Part shown: one piece after another, positions 20,801 to 31,852 of the stretch
How positions within the stretch are numbered: position 1 is the first letter of the stretch
Layout of the letters: each line of letters opens with the position of its first letter
From: Galeruca laticollis
Taxonomy: Eukaryota > Arthropoda > Insecta > Coleoptera > Chrysomelidae
Direction: 5' to 3'
DNA: 64,000 nt
Assembly (NCBI GenBank): GCA_963921935.1
Contig: OY998180.1
Span: 48,677,731 to 48,741,730 of the forward strand
Made by a program: the position numbers and the translations under genes
Notes under the pieces: generated by a model
Told to the model about the DNA's origin: nothing
What the model saw: the letters and a program-made list of their open reading frames with translations, nothing else
The model's database searches: none

Positions 20801-23573
20801 TTTTTGGAAAAAATGAAATTCCAACGACGTCATCGGTTTCCTTGAGTTTTTTTATGTACGGCCCTCAATTTTCACAATTTTATCTTAAACTTGAAATTTT
20901 TCTTAAGTATGGACATTGACAAATTTTCAAATATACGTTGATTCTGGATCTTGGGTCACTCTGTTATAAAAGAAACGGGAAGACATGGAGACTTCATTTT
21001 CGGGATAGAGCATATACGATCCGTGAAATCTCAAAAAAATACACTAAATAAAAAATTCCCTTTCGGGGGTGGTTTTTTTGGGGAGTGGCTACCCTTATTT
21101 TTGGAAAAAATGAAATTCCAATTACGTCATCGGTTTCCTTGAGTTTTTTTATGTACGGCCCTCAATTTTCACAGATTTATCTTAAACTTGAAATTTTTCT
21201 TAAGTCTTGGACATTGACAAATTTTCAAAGAATATACGTTGATTCTGGATCTTGGGTCACACTGTTATATAAGAAACGGGAAGACATGGGGACTTCATTT
21301 TCGGGATAGAGCATATACGATGCGTGAAATCTCAAAAAAATACACTAAATAAAAAATTCCCTTTTGGGGGTGGTTTTTTTGGGGGCTGGCTACCCTTATT
21401 TTTGGAAAAAATGAAATTCCAACGACGTCATCGGTTTCCTTGAATTTTTTTATGTACGGCCCTCAATTTTCACAGTATTATCTAAAACTTGAAATTTTTC
21501 TTAAGTATCGACATTGACAAATTTTCAAAGAATATTCGTTGATTCTGGATCTTGTGTTACTCTGTTATATAAGAAACGGGAAGACTTGGAGACTTCATTT
21601 TCGGTATAGAGCATATACGATGCGTGAAATCTCAAAAAAATACACTAAATAAAAAATTCCCTTTCGGGGGTGGCTTTTTTGGGGGTTGCTACGCTTATTT
21701 TTGGAAAAAATGAAATTCCAACGACGTCATCGGTTTCCTTGAATTTTTTTATGTACGGCCCTCAATTTTCACAGTTTTATCTTAAACTTGAAATTTTTAA
21801 GTATGGACATTGACAAATTTTCAAAGAATATGCGTTGATTCTGGATCTTAGGTCACTCTGTTATATAAGAAACTGGAAGACTTGGAGACTTCATTTTCGG
21901 GATAGAGTATATACGATGCGTGAAATCTCAAAAAAATACACTAAATAAAAAATTCCCTTTCGGGGGTGGTTTTTTTGGGGGGTGGCTACCCTTATTTTTG
22001 GAAAAAATGAAATTCCAACGACGTCATCGGTTTCCTTGTATTTTTTTTTGTACGGCCCTCAATTTTCACAGTTTTATCTTAAATTTGAAATTTTTCTTAA
22101 GTATGGACATTGACAAATTTTCAAAGAGTATACGTTGATTCTGGATCTTGGGTCACTCTGTTATATAAGAAACGGGAAGATATGGGGACTTCATTTTCGG
22201 TATAGAGCATATACGATGCGTGAAATCTCAAAAAATACACTAAATAAAAAATTGCCTTTCGGGGGTGGCTACCCTTATTTTTGGAAAAAATGAAATTCCA
22301 ACGACGTCATCGGTTTCCTTGAGTTTTTTATGTACGGCCCTAAATTTTCATAATTTTATCATGAACTTGAAATTTTTCTCACGTATGGACTTTGAGAAAA
22401 TTTCAGAGAAAATGCGATGATTCTGGATCTTGGGTCACTCTGTTATATAAGAAACTGGAAGACTTGGAGACTTCATTTTCAGGATAGAGTATATACGATG
22501 CGTGAAATCTCAAAAAAATACACTATATAAAAAATTGCCTTTCGGGGGTGGCTACCCTTATTTTTGGAAAAAATGAAATTCCAACGACGTCATCGGTTTC
22601 CTTGAGTTTTTTTATGTACGGCCCTGAATTTTCATAATTTTATCATAAACTTGAAATTTTTCTCACGTATGGACTTTGACAAAATTTCAGAGAAAATGCG
22701 ATGATTCTGGATCTTGGGTCACTCTGTTATATAAGAAACTGGAAGACTTGGAGACTTCATTTTCGGGATAGAGTATATACGATGCGTGAAATCTCAAAAA
22801 AAAACACTAAATAAAAAATTCCCTTTCGGGGGTGGTTTTTTTCGGGGTTGCTACCCTTATTTTTGGAAAAAATGAAATTCCAACGACGTCATCGGTTTCC
22901 TTGAGTTTTTTTATGTACGGCCCTGAATTTTCATAATTTTATCATAAACTTGAAATTTTTCTCACGTATGGACTTTGACAAAATTTCAGAGTAAATGCGA
23001 TGATTCTGGATCTTGGGTCACTCTGTTATATAAGAAACGAGAAAACATGGGGACTTCATTCTCGGGATAGAACATATACGATGCGTGAAATCTCAAAAAA
23101 ATACACTAAATAAAAAATTCCCTTTCGGGGGTGGTTTTTTTGGGGAGTGGCTACCCTTATTTTTGGAAAAAATGAAATTCCAACGACGTCATCGGTTTCC
23201 TTGAGTTTTTTATGTACGGCCCTCAATTTTCACAGTTTTATCTTATAATTGAAATTTTTCTTAAGTCTGGACATTGACAAATTTTCAATGAATATACGTT
23301 GATTCTGGATCTTGGGTCACTCTGTTATAAAAGAAACGGGAAGACATGGAGACTTCATTTTCGGGATAGAGCATATACGATCCGTGAAATCTCAAAAAAA
23401 TACACTAAATAAAAAATTCCCTTTCGGGGGTGGTTTTTTGGGGGGTGGCTACCCTTATTTTTGGAAAAAATGAAATTCCAACGACGTCATCGGTTTCCTT
23501 GTATTTTTTTTTGTACGGCCCTCAATTTTCACAGTTTTATCTTGAATTTGAAATTTTTCTTAAGTATGGACAT

Positions 23574-26296
23574 TGACAAATTTTCAAAGAGTATACGTTG
23601 ATTCTGGATCTTGGGTCACTCTGTTATATAAGAAACGGGAAGACATGGAGACTTCATTTTCGGGATAGAGCATATACGATGCGTGAAATCTCAAAAAAAT
23701 ACACTAAATAAAAAATTCCCTTTCGGGGGTGGAAAAAATGAAATTCCAACGACGTCATCGGTTTCCTTGAATTTTTTTATGTACGGCCCTCAATTTTCAC
23801 AGTTTTATCTTAAACTTGAAATTTTTAAGTATGGACATTGACAAATTTTCAAAGAACATGCGTTGATTCTGGATCTTGGGTCACTCTGTTATATAAGAAA
23901 CTGGATGACTTGGAGACTTCATTTTCGGGATAGAGTATATACGATGCGTGAAATCTCAAAAAAATACACTAAATAAAAAATTCCCTTTCGGGGGTGGTTT
24001 TTTTGGAAAAAATGTTATTCCAACCTCAATTTTCATAGTTTTATCTTAAATTTGAAATTTTTCCTAAGTATGGAGATTGACAAATTTTCAAAGAGTATAC
24101 GTTGATTCTGGATCTTGGGTCACTCTGTTATATAAGAAACGGGAAGATATGGGCACTTCATTTTCGGTATAGAGCATATACGATGCGTGAAATCTCAAAA
24201 AATACACTAAATAAAAAATTGCCTTTCGGGGGTGGCTACCCTTATTTTTGGAAAAAATGAAATTCCAACGACGTCATCGGTTTCCTTGAGTTTTTTTATG
24301 TACGGCCCTAAATTTTCATAATTTTATCATGAACTTGAAATTTTTCTCAAGTATGGACTTTGACAAATTTTCAAAGAGTATACGTTGATTCTGGATCTTG
24401 GGTCACTCTGTTATATAAGAAACGGGAAGACATGGAGACTTCATTTTCGGGATAGAGCATATACGATGCGTGAAATCTCAAAAAAATACACTAAATAAAA
24501 AATTCCCTTTCGGGGGTGGAAAAAATGAAATTCCAACGACGTCATCGGTTTCCTTGAATTTTTTTATGTACGGCCCTCAATTTTCACAGTTTTATCTTAA
24601 ACTTGAAATTTTTAAGTATGGACATTGACAAATTTTCAAAGAACATGCGTTGATTCTGGATCTTGGGTCACTCTGTTATATAAGAAACTGGATGACTTGG
24701 AGACTTCATTTTCGGGATAGAGTATATACGATGCGTGAAATCTCAAAAAAATACACTAAATAAAAAATTCCCTTTCGGGGGTGGTTTTTTTGGAAAAAAT
24801 GTTATTCCAACCTCAATTTTCATAGTTTTATCTTAAATTTGAAATTTTTCCTAAGTATGGAGATTGACAAATTTTCAAAGAGTATACGTTGATTCTGGAT
24901 CTTGGGTCACTCTGTTATATAAGAAACGGGAAGATATGGGCACTTCATTTTCGGTATAGAGCATATACGATGCGTGAAATCTCAAAAAATACACTAAATA
25001 AAAAATTGCCTTTCGGGGGTGGCTACCCTTATTTTTGGAAAAAATGAAATTCCAACGACGTCATCGGTTTCCTTGAGTTTTTTTATGTACGGCCCTAAAT
25101 TTTCATAATTTTATCATGAACTTGAAATTTTTCTCAAGTATGGACTTTGACAAATTTTCAAAGAGTATACGTTGATTCTGGATCTTGGGTCACTCTGTTA
25201 TATAAGAAACGGGAAGACATGGAGACTTCATTTTCGGGATAGAGCATATACGATGCGTGAAATCTCAAAAAAATACACTAAATAAAAAATTCCCTTTCGG
25301 GGGTGGAAAAAATGAAATTCCAACGACGTCATCGGTTTCCTTGAATTTTTTTATGTACGGCCCTCAATTTTCACAGTTTTATCTTAAACTTGAAATTTTT
25401 AAGTATGGACATTGACAAATTTTCAAAGAACATGCGTTGATTCTGGATCTTGGGTCACTCTGTTATATAAGAAACTGGATGACTTGGAGACTTCATTTTC
25501 GGGATAGAGTATATACGATGCGTGAAATCTCAAAAAAATACACTAAATAAAAAATTCCCTTTCGGGGGTGGTTTTTTTGGAAAAAATGTTATTCCAACCT
25601 CAATTTTCATAGTTTTATCTTAAATTTGAAATTTTTCCTAAGTATGGAGATTGACAAATTTTCAAAGAGTATACGTTGATTCTGGATCTTGGGTCACTCT
25701 GTTATATAAGAAACGGGAAGATATGGGCACTTCATTTTCGGTATAGAGCATATACGATGCGTGAAATCTCAAAAAATACACTAAATAAAAAATTGCCTTT
25801 CGGGGGTGGCTACCCTTATTTTTGGAAAAAATGAAATTCCAACGACGTCATCGGTTTCCTTGAGTTTTTTTATGTACGGCCCTAAATTTTCATAATTTTA
25901 TCATGAACTTGAAATTTTTCTCAAGTATGGACTTTGACAAATTTTCAAAGAGTATACGTTGATTCTGGATCTTGGGTCACTCTGTTATATAAGAAACGGG
26001 AAGACATGGAGACTTCATTTTCGGGATAGAGCATATACGATGCGTGAAATCTCAAAAAAATACACTAAATAAAAAATTCCCTTTCGGGGGTGGAAAAAAT
26101 GAAATTCCAACGACGTCATCGGTTTCCTTGAATTTTTTTATGTACGGCCCTCAATTTTCACAGTTTTATCTTAAACTTGAAATTTTTAAGTATGGACATT
26201 GACAAATTTTCAAAGAACATGCGTTGATTCTGGATCTTGGGTCACTCTGTTATATAAGAAACTGGATGACTTGGAGACTTCATTTTCGGGATAGAG
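23574..26296 (+). repeat. 787-bp higher-order repeat, about 3.5 near-identical copies
   Basis: The marker CTGGATGACTTGG starts at 23901, 24688, 25475 and 26262, exactly 787 bases apart. Each unit has three monomers: one with the G/T block deleted (GGGGGTGGAAAAAATG), one with the GTTATTCCAACC deletion junction, and one with GGGCACTTCATTTTCGG and ATTGCCTTTCGGGGG. Units look identical by eye. The series breaks at ~26296 (GGGATAGAGAAAATGCG). Confidence 0.92.
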
Positions 26297-27124
26297 AAAA
26301 TGCGATGATTCTGGATCTTGGGTCAGTCTGTTATATAATAAACTGGAAGACATGGAGACTTCATTTTCGGGATAGAGCATAAACGATGCGTGAAATCTCA
26401 AAAAAATACACTAAGTAAGAAATTCCCTTTCGGGGGTGGTTTTTTTGGGGGGTGGCCACCCTTATTTTTGAAAAAAATGAAATTCCAACGAATTATCGGT
26501 TTCCTTGAGTTTTTTATGTACGGCCCTAAATTTTCATAATTTTATCATAAACTTGAAATTTTTCTCACGTATGGACTTTGAGAAAATTTCAGAGAAAATG
26601 CGATGATTCTGGATCTTGGGTCACTCTGTTATATGAGAAACTGGAAGACTTGGAGACTTCATTTTCGGGATAGAGTATATACGATGCGTGAAATCTCAAA
26701 AAAATACACTAAATAAAAAATTGCCTTTCGGGGGTGGCTACCCTTATTTTTGGAAAAAATGAAATTCCAACGACGTCATCGGTTTCCTTGAGTTTTTTTA
26801 TGTACAGCCCTGAATTTTCATAATTTTATCATAAACTTGAAATTTTTCTCACGTATGGACTTTGACAAAATTTCAGAGAAAATGCGATGATTCTGGATCT
26901 TGGGTCACTCTGTTATATAAGAAACTTTAAGACTTGGAGACTTCATTTTCGGGATAGAGTATATACGATGCGTGAAATCTCAAAAAAAAACACTAAATAA
27001 AAAATTCCCTTTCGGGGGTGGTTTTTTTGGGGGTTGCTACCCTTATTTTTGGAAAAAATGAAATTCCAACGACGTCATCGGTTTCCTTGAGTTTTTTTAT
27101 GTACGGCCCTCAATTTTCACAGTT

Positions 27125-27130
27125 TTATCT
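27125..27130. repeat. Target site duplication TTATCT, left copy
   Basis: Repeated at 27253-27258 on the other side of the foreign 122-bp sequence. Removing one copy and the insert restores the satellite string TTTTATCTTAAACTTG. Confidence 0.75.
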
Positions 27131-27252
27131 TCTTCTTCTTACAGTGCCATATCCGTGATCGGACGTAGGCGACCTCTCACTTCTACCTGTGTTGTGCTCT
27201 CCAGTTACCACAGATAGAAGGGACCTACAGTTTAACGACGGATCCGAACGTC
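27131..27252 (-). mobile_element. Short retroelement fragment or SINE-like insertion
   Basis: 122 bp unrelated to the satellite, flanked by TTATCT duplications (27125-27130, 27253-27258). On the minus strand it ends GGCACTGTAAGAAGAAGA, i.e. a short (AAG)n tail, so it is best read as the 3' end of a minus-strand retroelement or a small SINE. It is far more GC-rich than its surroundings. No coding capacity is evident. Confidence 0.65.
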
Positions 27253-27258
27253 TTATCT
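27253..27258. repeat. Target site duplication TTATCT, right copy
   Basis: Matches 27125-27130. Confidence 0.75.
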
Positions 27259-29392
27259 TAAACTTGAAATTTTTCTTAAGTCTGAACATTGACAAATTTT
27301 CAAAGAATATACGTTGATTCTGGATCTTGGGTCACTCTGTTATAAAAGAAACGGGAAGACATGGAGACTTCATTTTCGGGATAGAGCATATACGATCCGT
27401 GAAATCTCAAAAAAATACACTAAATAAAAAATTCCCTTTCGGGGGTGGTTTTTTGGGGGGTGGCTACCCTTTTTTTTGGAAAAAATGAAATTCCAACGAC
27501 GTCATCGGTTTCCTTGAGTTTTTTTATGTACGGCCCTAAATTTTCATAATTTTATCATAAACTTGAAATTTTTCTCACGTATGGACATTGACAAAATTTC
27601 AGAGAAAATGCGATGATTCTGGATCTTGGGTCACTCTGTTATATAAGAAACGGGAAGACAAGGGGACTTCATTTTCGGGATAGAGCATATACGATGCGTG
27701 AAATCTCAAAAACATACACTAAATAAAAAATTCCCTTTCGGGGGTGGTTTTTTTGGAAAAAATGAAATTCCAACGACGTCATCGGTTTCCTTGTATTTTT
27801 TTTGTACGGCCCTCAATTTTCACAGTTTTATCTTAAATTTGAAATTTTTCTCAAGTATGGACATTGACAAATTTACAAAGAGTATACGTTGATTCTGGAT
27901 CTTGGGTCACTCTGTTATATAAGAAACGGGAAGACATGGAGACTTCATTTTCGGGATAGAGCATATACGATGCGTGAAATCTCAAAAAAATATACTAAAT
28001 AAAAAATTCCCTTTCGGGGGTGGTTTTTTTGGGGGTTGCTACCCTTATTTTTGGAAAAAATGAAATTCCAACGACGTCATCGGTTTCCTTGTATTTTTTT
28101 TCTACGGCCCTCAATTTTCACAGTTTTATCTTAAATTTGAAATTTTTCTTAAGTATGGACATTGACAAATTTTCAAAGAGTATACGTTGATTCTGGATCT
28201 TGGGTCACTCTGTTATATAAGAAACGGGAAGACATGGAGACTCCATTTTCGGGATAGAGCATATACGATGCGTGAAATCTCAAAAAAATACACTAAATAA
28301 AAAATTCCCTTTCGGGGGTGGTTTTTTTGGGGGGTGGCCACCCTTATTTTTGAAAAAAATGAAATTCCAACGACGTCATCGGTTTCCTTGAGTTTTTTGT
28401 ATACGGCCCTAAATTTTCATAATTTTATCATAAACTTGAAATTTTTCTCACGTATGGACATTGACAAAATTTCAGAGAAAATGCGATGATTCTGGATCTT
28501 GAGTCCACTCTGTTATATAAGAACCGGGAAGACATGGAGACTTTATTTTCGGGATAGAGCATATACGATGCGTGAAATGTCAAAAAAATACACAAAATAA
28601 AAAATTCCCTTTCGGGGGTGGTTTTTTTGGGGGGGTGGCTACCCTTATTTTTGGAAAAAATGAAATTCCAACGACGTCATCGGTTTCCTTGTATTTTTTT
28701 TCTACGGCCCTCAATTTTCACAGTTTTATCTTAAATTTGAAATTTTTCTTAAGTATGGACATTGACAAATTTTCAAAGAATATGCGTTGATTCTGGATCT
28801 TGGGTCACTCGGTTATATAAGAAACGGGAAGACATGGGGACTTCATTCTCGGGATAGAACATATACGATGCGTGAAATCTCAAAAAAATACACTTAATAA
28901 AAAATTCCCCTTCGGGGGTGGTTTTTTTGGGGAGTGGCTACCCTTATTTTTGGAAAAAATGAAATTCCAACGACGTCATCGGTTTCCTTGAGTTTTTTTA
29001 TGTACGGCCCTAAATTTTCATAATTTTATCATAAACTTGAAATTTTTCTCACGTATGGACTTGGACATATTTTCAGAGAAAATGCGATGATTCTGGATCT
29101 TGAGTCCACTCTGTTATATAAGAACCGGGAAGACATGGAGACTTTATTTTCGGGATAGAGCATATACGATGCGTGAAATCTCAAAAAAATACACTAAATA
29201 AAAAATTCCCTTTCGGGGGTGGTTTTTTTGGAAAAATGAAATTCCAACGACGTCATCGGTTTCCTTGTATTTTTTTTTGTACGGCCCTCAATTTTCACAG
29301 TTTTATCTTAAATTTGAAATTTTTCTTAAGTATGGACATTGACAAATTTTCAAAGAGTATACGTTGATTCTGGATCTTGAGTCACTCTGTTA

Positions 29393-29408
29393 TATAAGAA
29401 ACGGGAAG
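29393..29408. repeat. LINE target site duplication, left copy (16 bp)
   Basis: TATAAGAAACGGGAAG, a piece of the satellite monomer, found again at 34163-34178 after the LINE. The downstream satellite resumes exactly where the upstream one stops. Confidence 0.93.
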
Positions 29409-29791
29409 GGGAGGCCGGTTCTGAAGCTGCTTACAGAAAGTGTAGTTTTAAATCGTTCCAGTAAAATAAGTGAATTGAGTGAGAAATTTAAAAATTAAAA
29501 TCCTACAACTTTCACAACTGTGTTATAAAAGAAGACAGTATATATATACATGTAATAAAAACACCAAAAACCTGGTAAGAAGATCTAATTTGAAAAAAAG
29601 CTAGGTTATAATACGCCAGAAATTAATAAAGTACAAGGAATAAAAACTTACTTTTTCCATATACTAATTAAGATATAAAGTTGAATACATTAACACAGGT
29701 CAGGCTTCTACAATTTAAAATTGAATTAAATTTTAAACTCCGAATATTAAAATAATTTTCAATGTAAGAGATACTGCAGAAGTTAGAAAAC
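29409..29791 (+). promoter_or_regulatory. LINE 5' UTR
   Basis: 383 bases between the 5' end of the LINE and the ORF1 ATG. Only the first ~30 bases (GGGAGGCCGGTTCTGAAGC...) are GC-rich. LINE 5' UTRs usually carry an internal promoter, but no motif was firmly identified here. Confidence 0.6.
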
Positions 29792-30523
29792 ATGGATCAA
29801 CGAAATGCCAGAATCGAGCAAAAACTGGACAATATCCATAGTCAATTACAAATATTGAAAAAAGAGAACCAAGCTCTGAAAAACGAAAATTATTTATTAA
29901 GAGAAGCCACGAAGAAATTGGAAACAAGAGTAATTCAAATAGAAAAGGATTCAAGAAGGGAAAACCTGATAATAAATGGCATCGAAGAAGAAGTACGAGA
30001 AAATGCGGAACAACTGAATGATAAGGTTAGAGAAGTACTGAAAAGAGTAAACACCAATATAAATGTAGAGTCAGACGTAATAGAGTCGAGGAGAATAGGA
30101 GACAGGAACAAACTTAGAAATAGACCAATATTACTAAAAGTGAAGACATGGGATAAAAAGCTGGACATATTGAAAGGAAGAAATAGATTAAAGGGAACAA
30201 ATATCTATATTAACGAAGACTTTCCCAAAGAAATTATGGAGCAAAGAAAACAGCTCTTAAAATACTCAAAAGTTGCAAGAGACAAGGGATGTAGAACTAA
30301 GATCATCTACAATAAATTATATATTAATGATAAGCTATACACCTTATCAGAATTAGAAGCACAAAATGAAACTGAAATCGAGACTGAAGAAGAGACAGGA
30401 CTACCAGAACAAACTCCAGCGAAAGGAAGAAAATACAGTGAGAGATCTCCCGAAGGGGCTGAAGAAACGACAAAAAAAATAACAAAAATGAACAGAGAAG
30501 TTGAGACATCATCAAAAAACTAA
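29792..30523 (+). CDS. LINE ORF1 protein, L1 ORF1p-like
   Basis: 243 codons from ATG 29792. Residues ~5-52 form a coiled coil (LQILKKENQALKNENYLLRE), followed by RRENLIINGIEEEV, typical of the RRM start in L1-type ORF1p. Then come ESRRIGDRNKLRNRPILLKV and a C-terminal domain with INEDFPKEIMEQRKQLL and TKIIYNKLYIN. Such proteins trimerise, coat the element RNA and chaperone nucleic acids. The tail (~190-243) is acidic, then Lys/Glu-rich. The ORF ends in A AAA AAC TAA, and ORF2 continues in the -1 frame. No break is seen. Confidence 0.9.
   Translation: MDQRNARIEQKLDNIHSQLQILKKENQALKNENYLLREATKKLETRVIQIEKDSRRENLIINGIEEEVRENAEQLNDKVREVLKRVNTNINVESDVIESRRIGDRNKLRNRPILLKVKTWDKKLDILKGRNRLKGTNIYINEDFPKEIMEQRKQLLKYSKVARDKGCRTKIIYNKLYINDKLYTLSELEAQNETEIETEEETGLPEQTPAKGRKYSERSPEGAEETTKKITKMNREVETSSKN
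30514..30520 (+). promoter_or_regulatory. Candidate -1 ribosomal frameshift site (A AAA AAC)
   Basis: The heptamer AAAAAAC is phased as A AAA AAC in the ORF1 frame and is directly followed by the ORF1 stop TAA (30521-30523). The -1 frame is open from 30505 and leads straight into the endonuclease of ORF2, whose first ATG in that frame is only at codon ~106, inside the domain. A weak hairpin GGAC...GTCC lies about 40 bases downstream; no strong pseudoknot was found by eye. Confidence 0.6.
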
Positions 30524-30534
30524 TTAATACAGAG

Positions 30535-31767
30535 GTGAAAAGATCAAGGTTTGTGGACGGAATTGTCCCTTTTAAGATAACATTTTGGAACTGTCAAGGT
30601 ATTAATACTTTAGATAATTTAGAAATACATGAAATTAATGATTTGTGTAGCTCTGATATAATAGGCTTAGTGGAGACCTGGATTACCTCTTCCCAAAATA
30701 GCTTACCAAATATTTTAAACAATTATCATACTTACTCATGCCAAGCTTCAAAAGATAAGCAAAAGGGTAGAGGTAGGGGGGGTATCTTAATACTTATATC
30801 AAAAAACCTGGGGGGTGTGAAGTCATTAGATGTAATCGATAGATGTAATATGTGGAATTTTATCAGAATAAATATAAATAATAATTATATTATTTTAGGT
30901 GTACTCTACTTAAAACCTGATTTAGATGATCATGTATGTGTAGAGATGCTTGAGGATACTCTAAAAGAAATATCAGTAGAATTCCCAAATGACGAGATGA
31001 TTCTGTACGGAGACTTTAATGCGAGAGTAGGTGGTCTGAATGATTTTGATTCAGAGAACGTAATACACATCAATCCCCCGTTAAAACCACGTAAGTCAAA
31101 AGATTCCCTAGTTAATACTAGAGAAACATTACTTGTAGAAGCTTTGGAGGATCTAGGGTTTCTCTTGTTAAACGGTAGGTTTGAGGATTATGAAGGTGCT
31201 TATACATACATTGGGCGGTCAGGACGAAGTACAATAGATCTGGTCTGGGTAACAGTTAGTAGTGTAGGCCTAATTTCCAGTTTCTGTATAAATAAAAACC
31301 TGTTTTCGGATCATCTGAGTTGCACTGTAAAGATAGAAAATGCATATTTTGTGGGGTCTAATAAACTATCAGAATATCATAGCTATAAAGAAACAATAAT
31401 AAGGTGGGATCCTGCCAAAACACAACCATATAAAAATATAGTATCTATCTTTGAAATACATTCAGACTCGAGTACTATTAATATAATGGACAATCAAATA
31501 AATGAGGCAATCAAGTTAACAGCAAAATTTTTAGGTATGGAAAAAAACCGTGACAATACTAATCATATGTTCTCAAATTCAAAACCATGGTTTGATAACT
31601 TTTGCAAGGACGCAAAGAAAAAGTTAAACATGTCTAAAAAACTATTAAAAAACTCTAACTTTGAACAGAATGCACTAATATCATATAGTGAAATTAAAAA
31701 AGAGTACAAACAACTCATTAAAATTAAAAAATTAGCTTACGAAAACGTTACAATAAAAAAAATTTAA
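30535..31767 (+). CDS. LINE ORF2, endonuclease (EEP) part
   Basis: 410 codons counted from a GTG at 30535; the true entry is probably frameshifting from ORF1. It is an apurinic-endonuclease-like domain with all key residues: N19 (FWNCQG), E47 (LVETW), Y125 (LGVLY), D160/N162 (YGDFNAR), D235 (STIDLV) and D259-H260 (FSDHLS). It nicks target DNA to prime reverse transcription. After residue ~270 comes the linker, with SKPWFDNFCKDAKKKL and YKQLIKIKKLAYE typical of the region before RT. The frame ends at a TAA just after an 8-A run; the RT frame begins there. Confidence 0.93.
   Translation: MKRSRFVDGIVPFKITFWNCQGINTLDNLEIHEINDLCSSDIIGLVETWITSSQNSLPNILNNYHTYSCQASKDKQKGRGRGGILILISKNLGGVKSLDVIDRCNMWNFIRININNNYIILGVLYLKPDLDDHVCVEMLEDTLKEISVEFPNDEMILYGDFNARVGGLNDFDSENVIHINPPLKPRKSKDSLVNTRETLLVEALEDLGFLLLNGRFEDYEGAYTYIGRSGRSTIDLVWVTVSSVGLISSFCINKNLFSDHLSCTVKIENAYFVGSNKLSEYHSYKETIIRWDPAKTQPYKNIVSIFEIHSDSSTINIMDNQINEAIKLTAKFLGMEKNRDNTNHMFSNSKPWFDNFCKDAKKKLNMSKKLLKNSNFEQNALISYSEIKKEYKQLIKIKKLAYENVTIKKI
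31755..31762 (+). other. 8-A run where ORF2 changes frame
   Basis: Upstream the endonuclease frame runs to TAA at 31765-31767. The frame that reads onward as NISNPSEFWELL and RT is +1. One extra A in this run explains it, so it is either a real inactivating mutation or a sequencing/assembly homopolymer error. Confidence 0.7.
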
Positions 31768-31852
31768 GAATATCAGCAACCCCTCCGAATTTTGGGAACT
31801 TCTAAAAACTAGAAAAATTAAAAATAGAGGTCCCACAATTGATACCGTCACA

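Larger units (their letters stand above)
14889..29408 (+). repeat. Satellite array, type B ~300-bp monomers, left part
   Basis: Same orientation and overall plan as type A but with GATGCGTGAAATCTC, TACACTAAATAAAAAATTCCC, GGGGGTGG...GGGGGGTGGCTACCC, CGACGTCATCGGTTTCC and GATTCTGGATCTTGGGTCAC. Two linked half-variants occur. One reads TTTTCACAGTTTTATCTTAA ... GGACATTGACAAATTTTCAA. The other reads TTTTCATAATTTTATCATAA ... GGACTTTGACAAAATTTCAG. Several monomers are shortened, for example at 15775-15790 and 23725, where the G/T block is deleted. The array is interrupted by a 122-bp insertion at 27131 and ends at the LINE insertion. Confidence 0.96.

Noticed and set aside
29733..30515. Minus-strand open frames under the LINE ORF1
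   Set aside because: Shadows of the plus-strand coding region; hydrophobic composition comes from the antisense of a Lys/Glu-rich protein.
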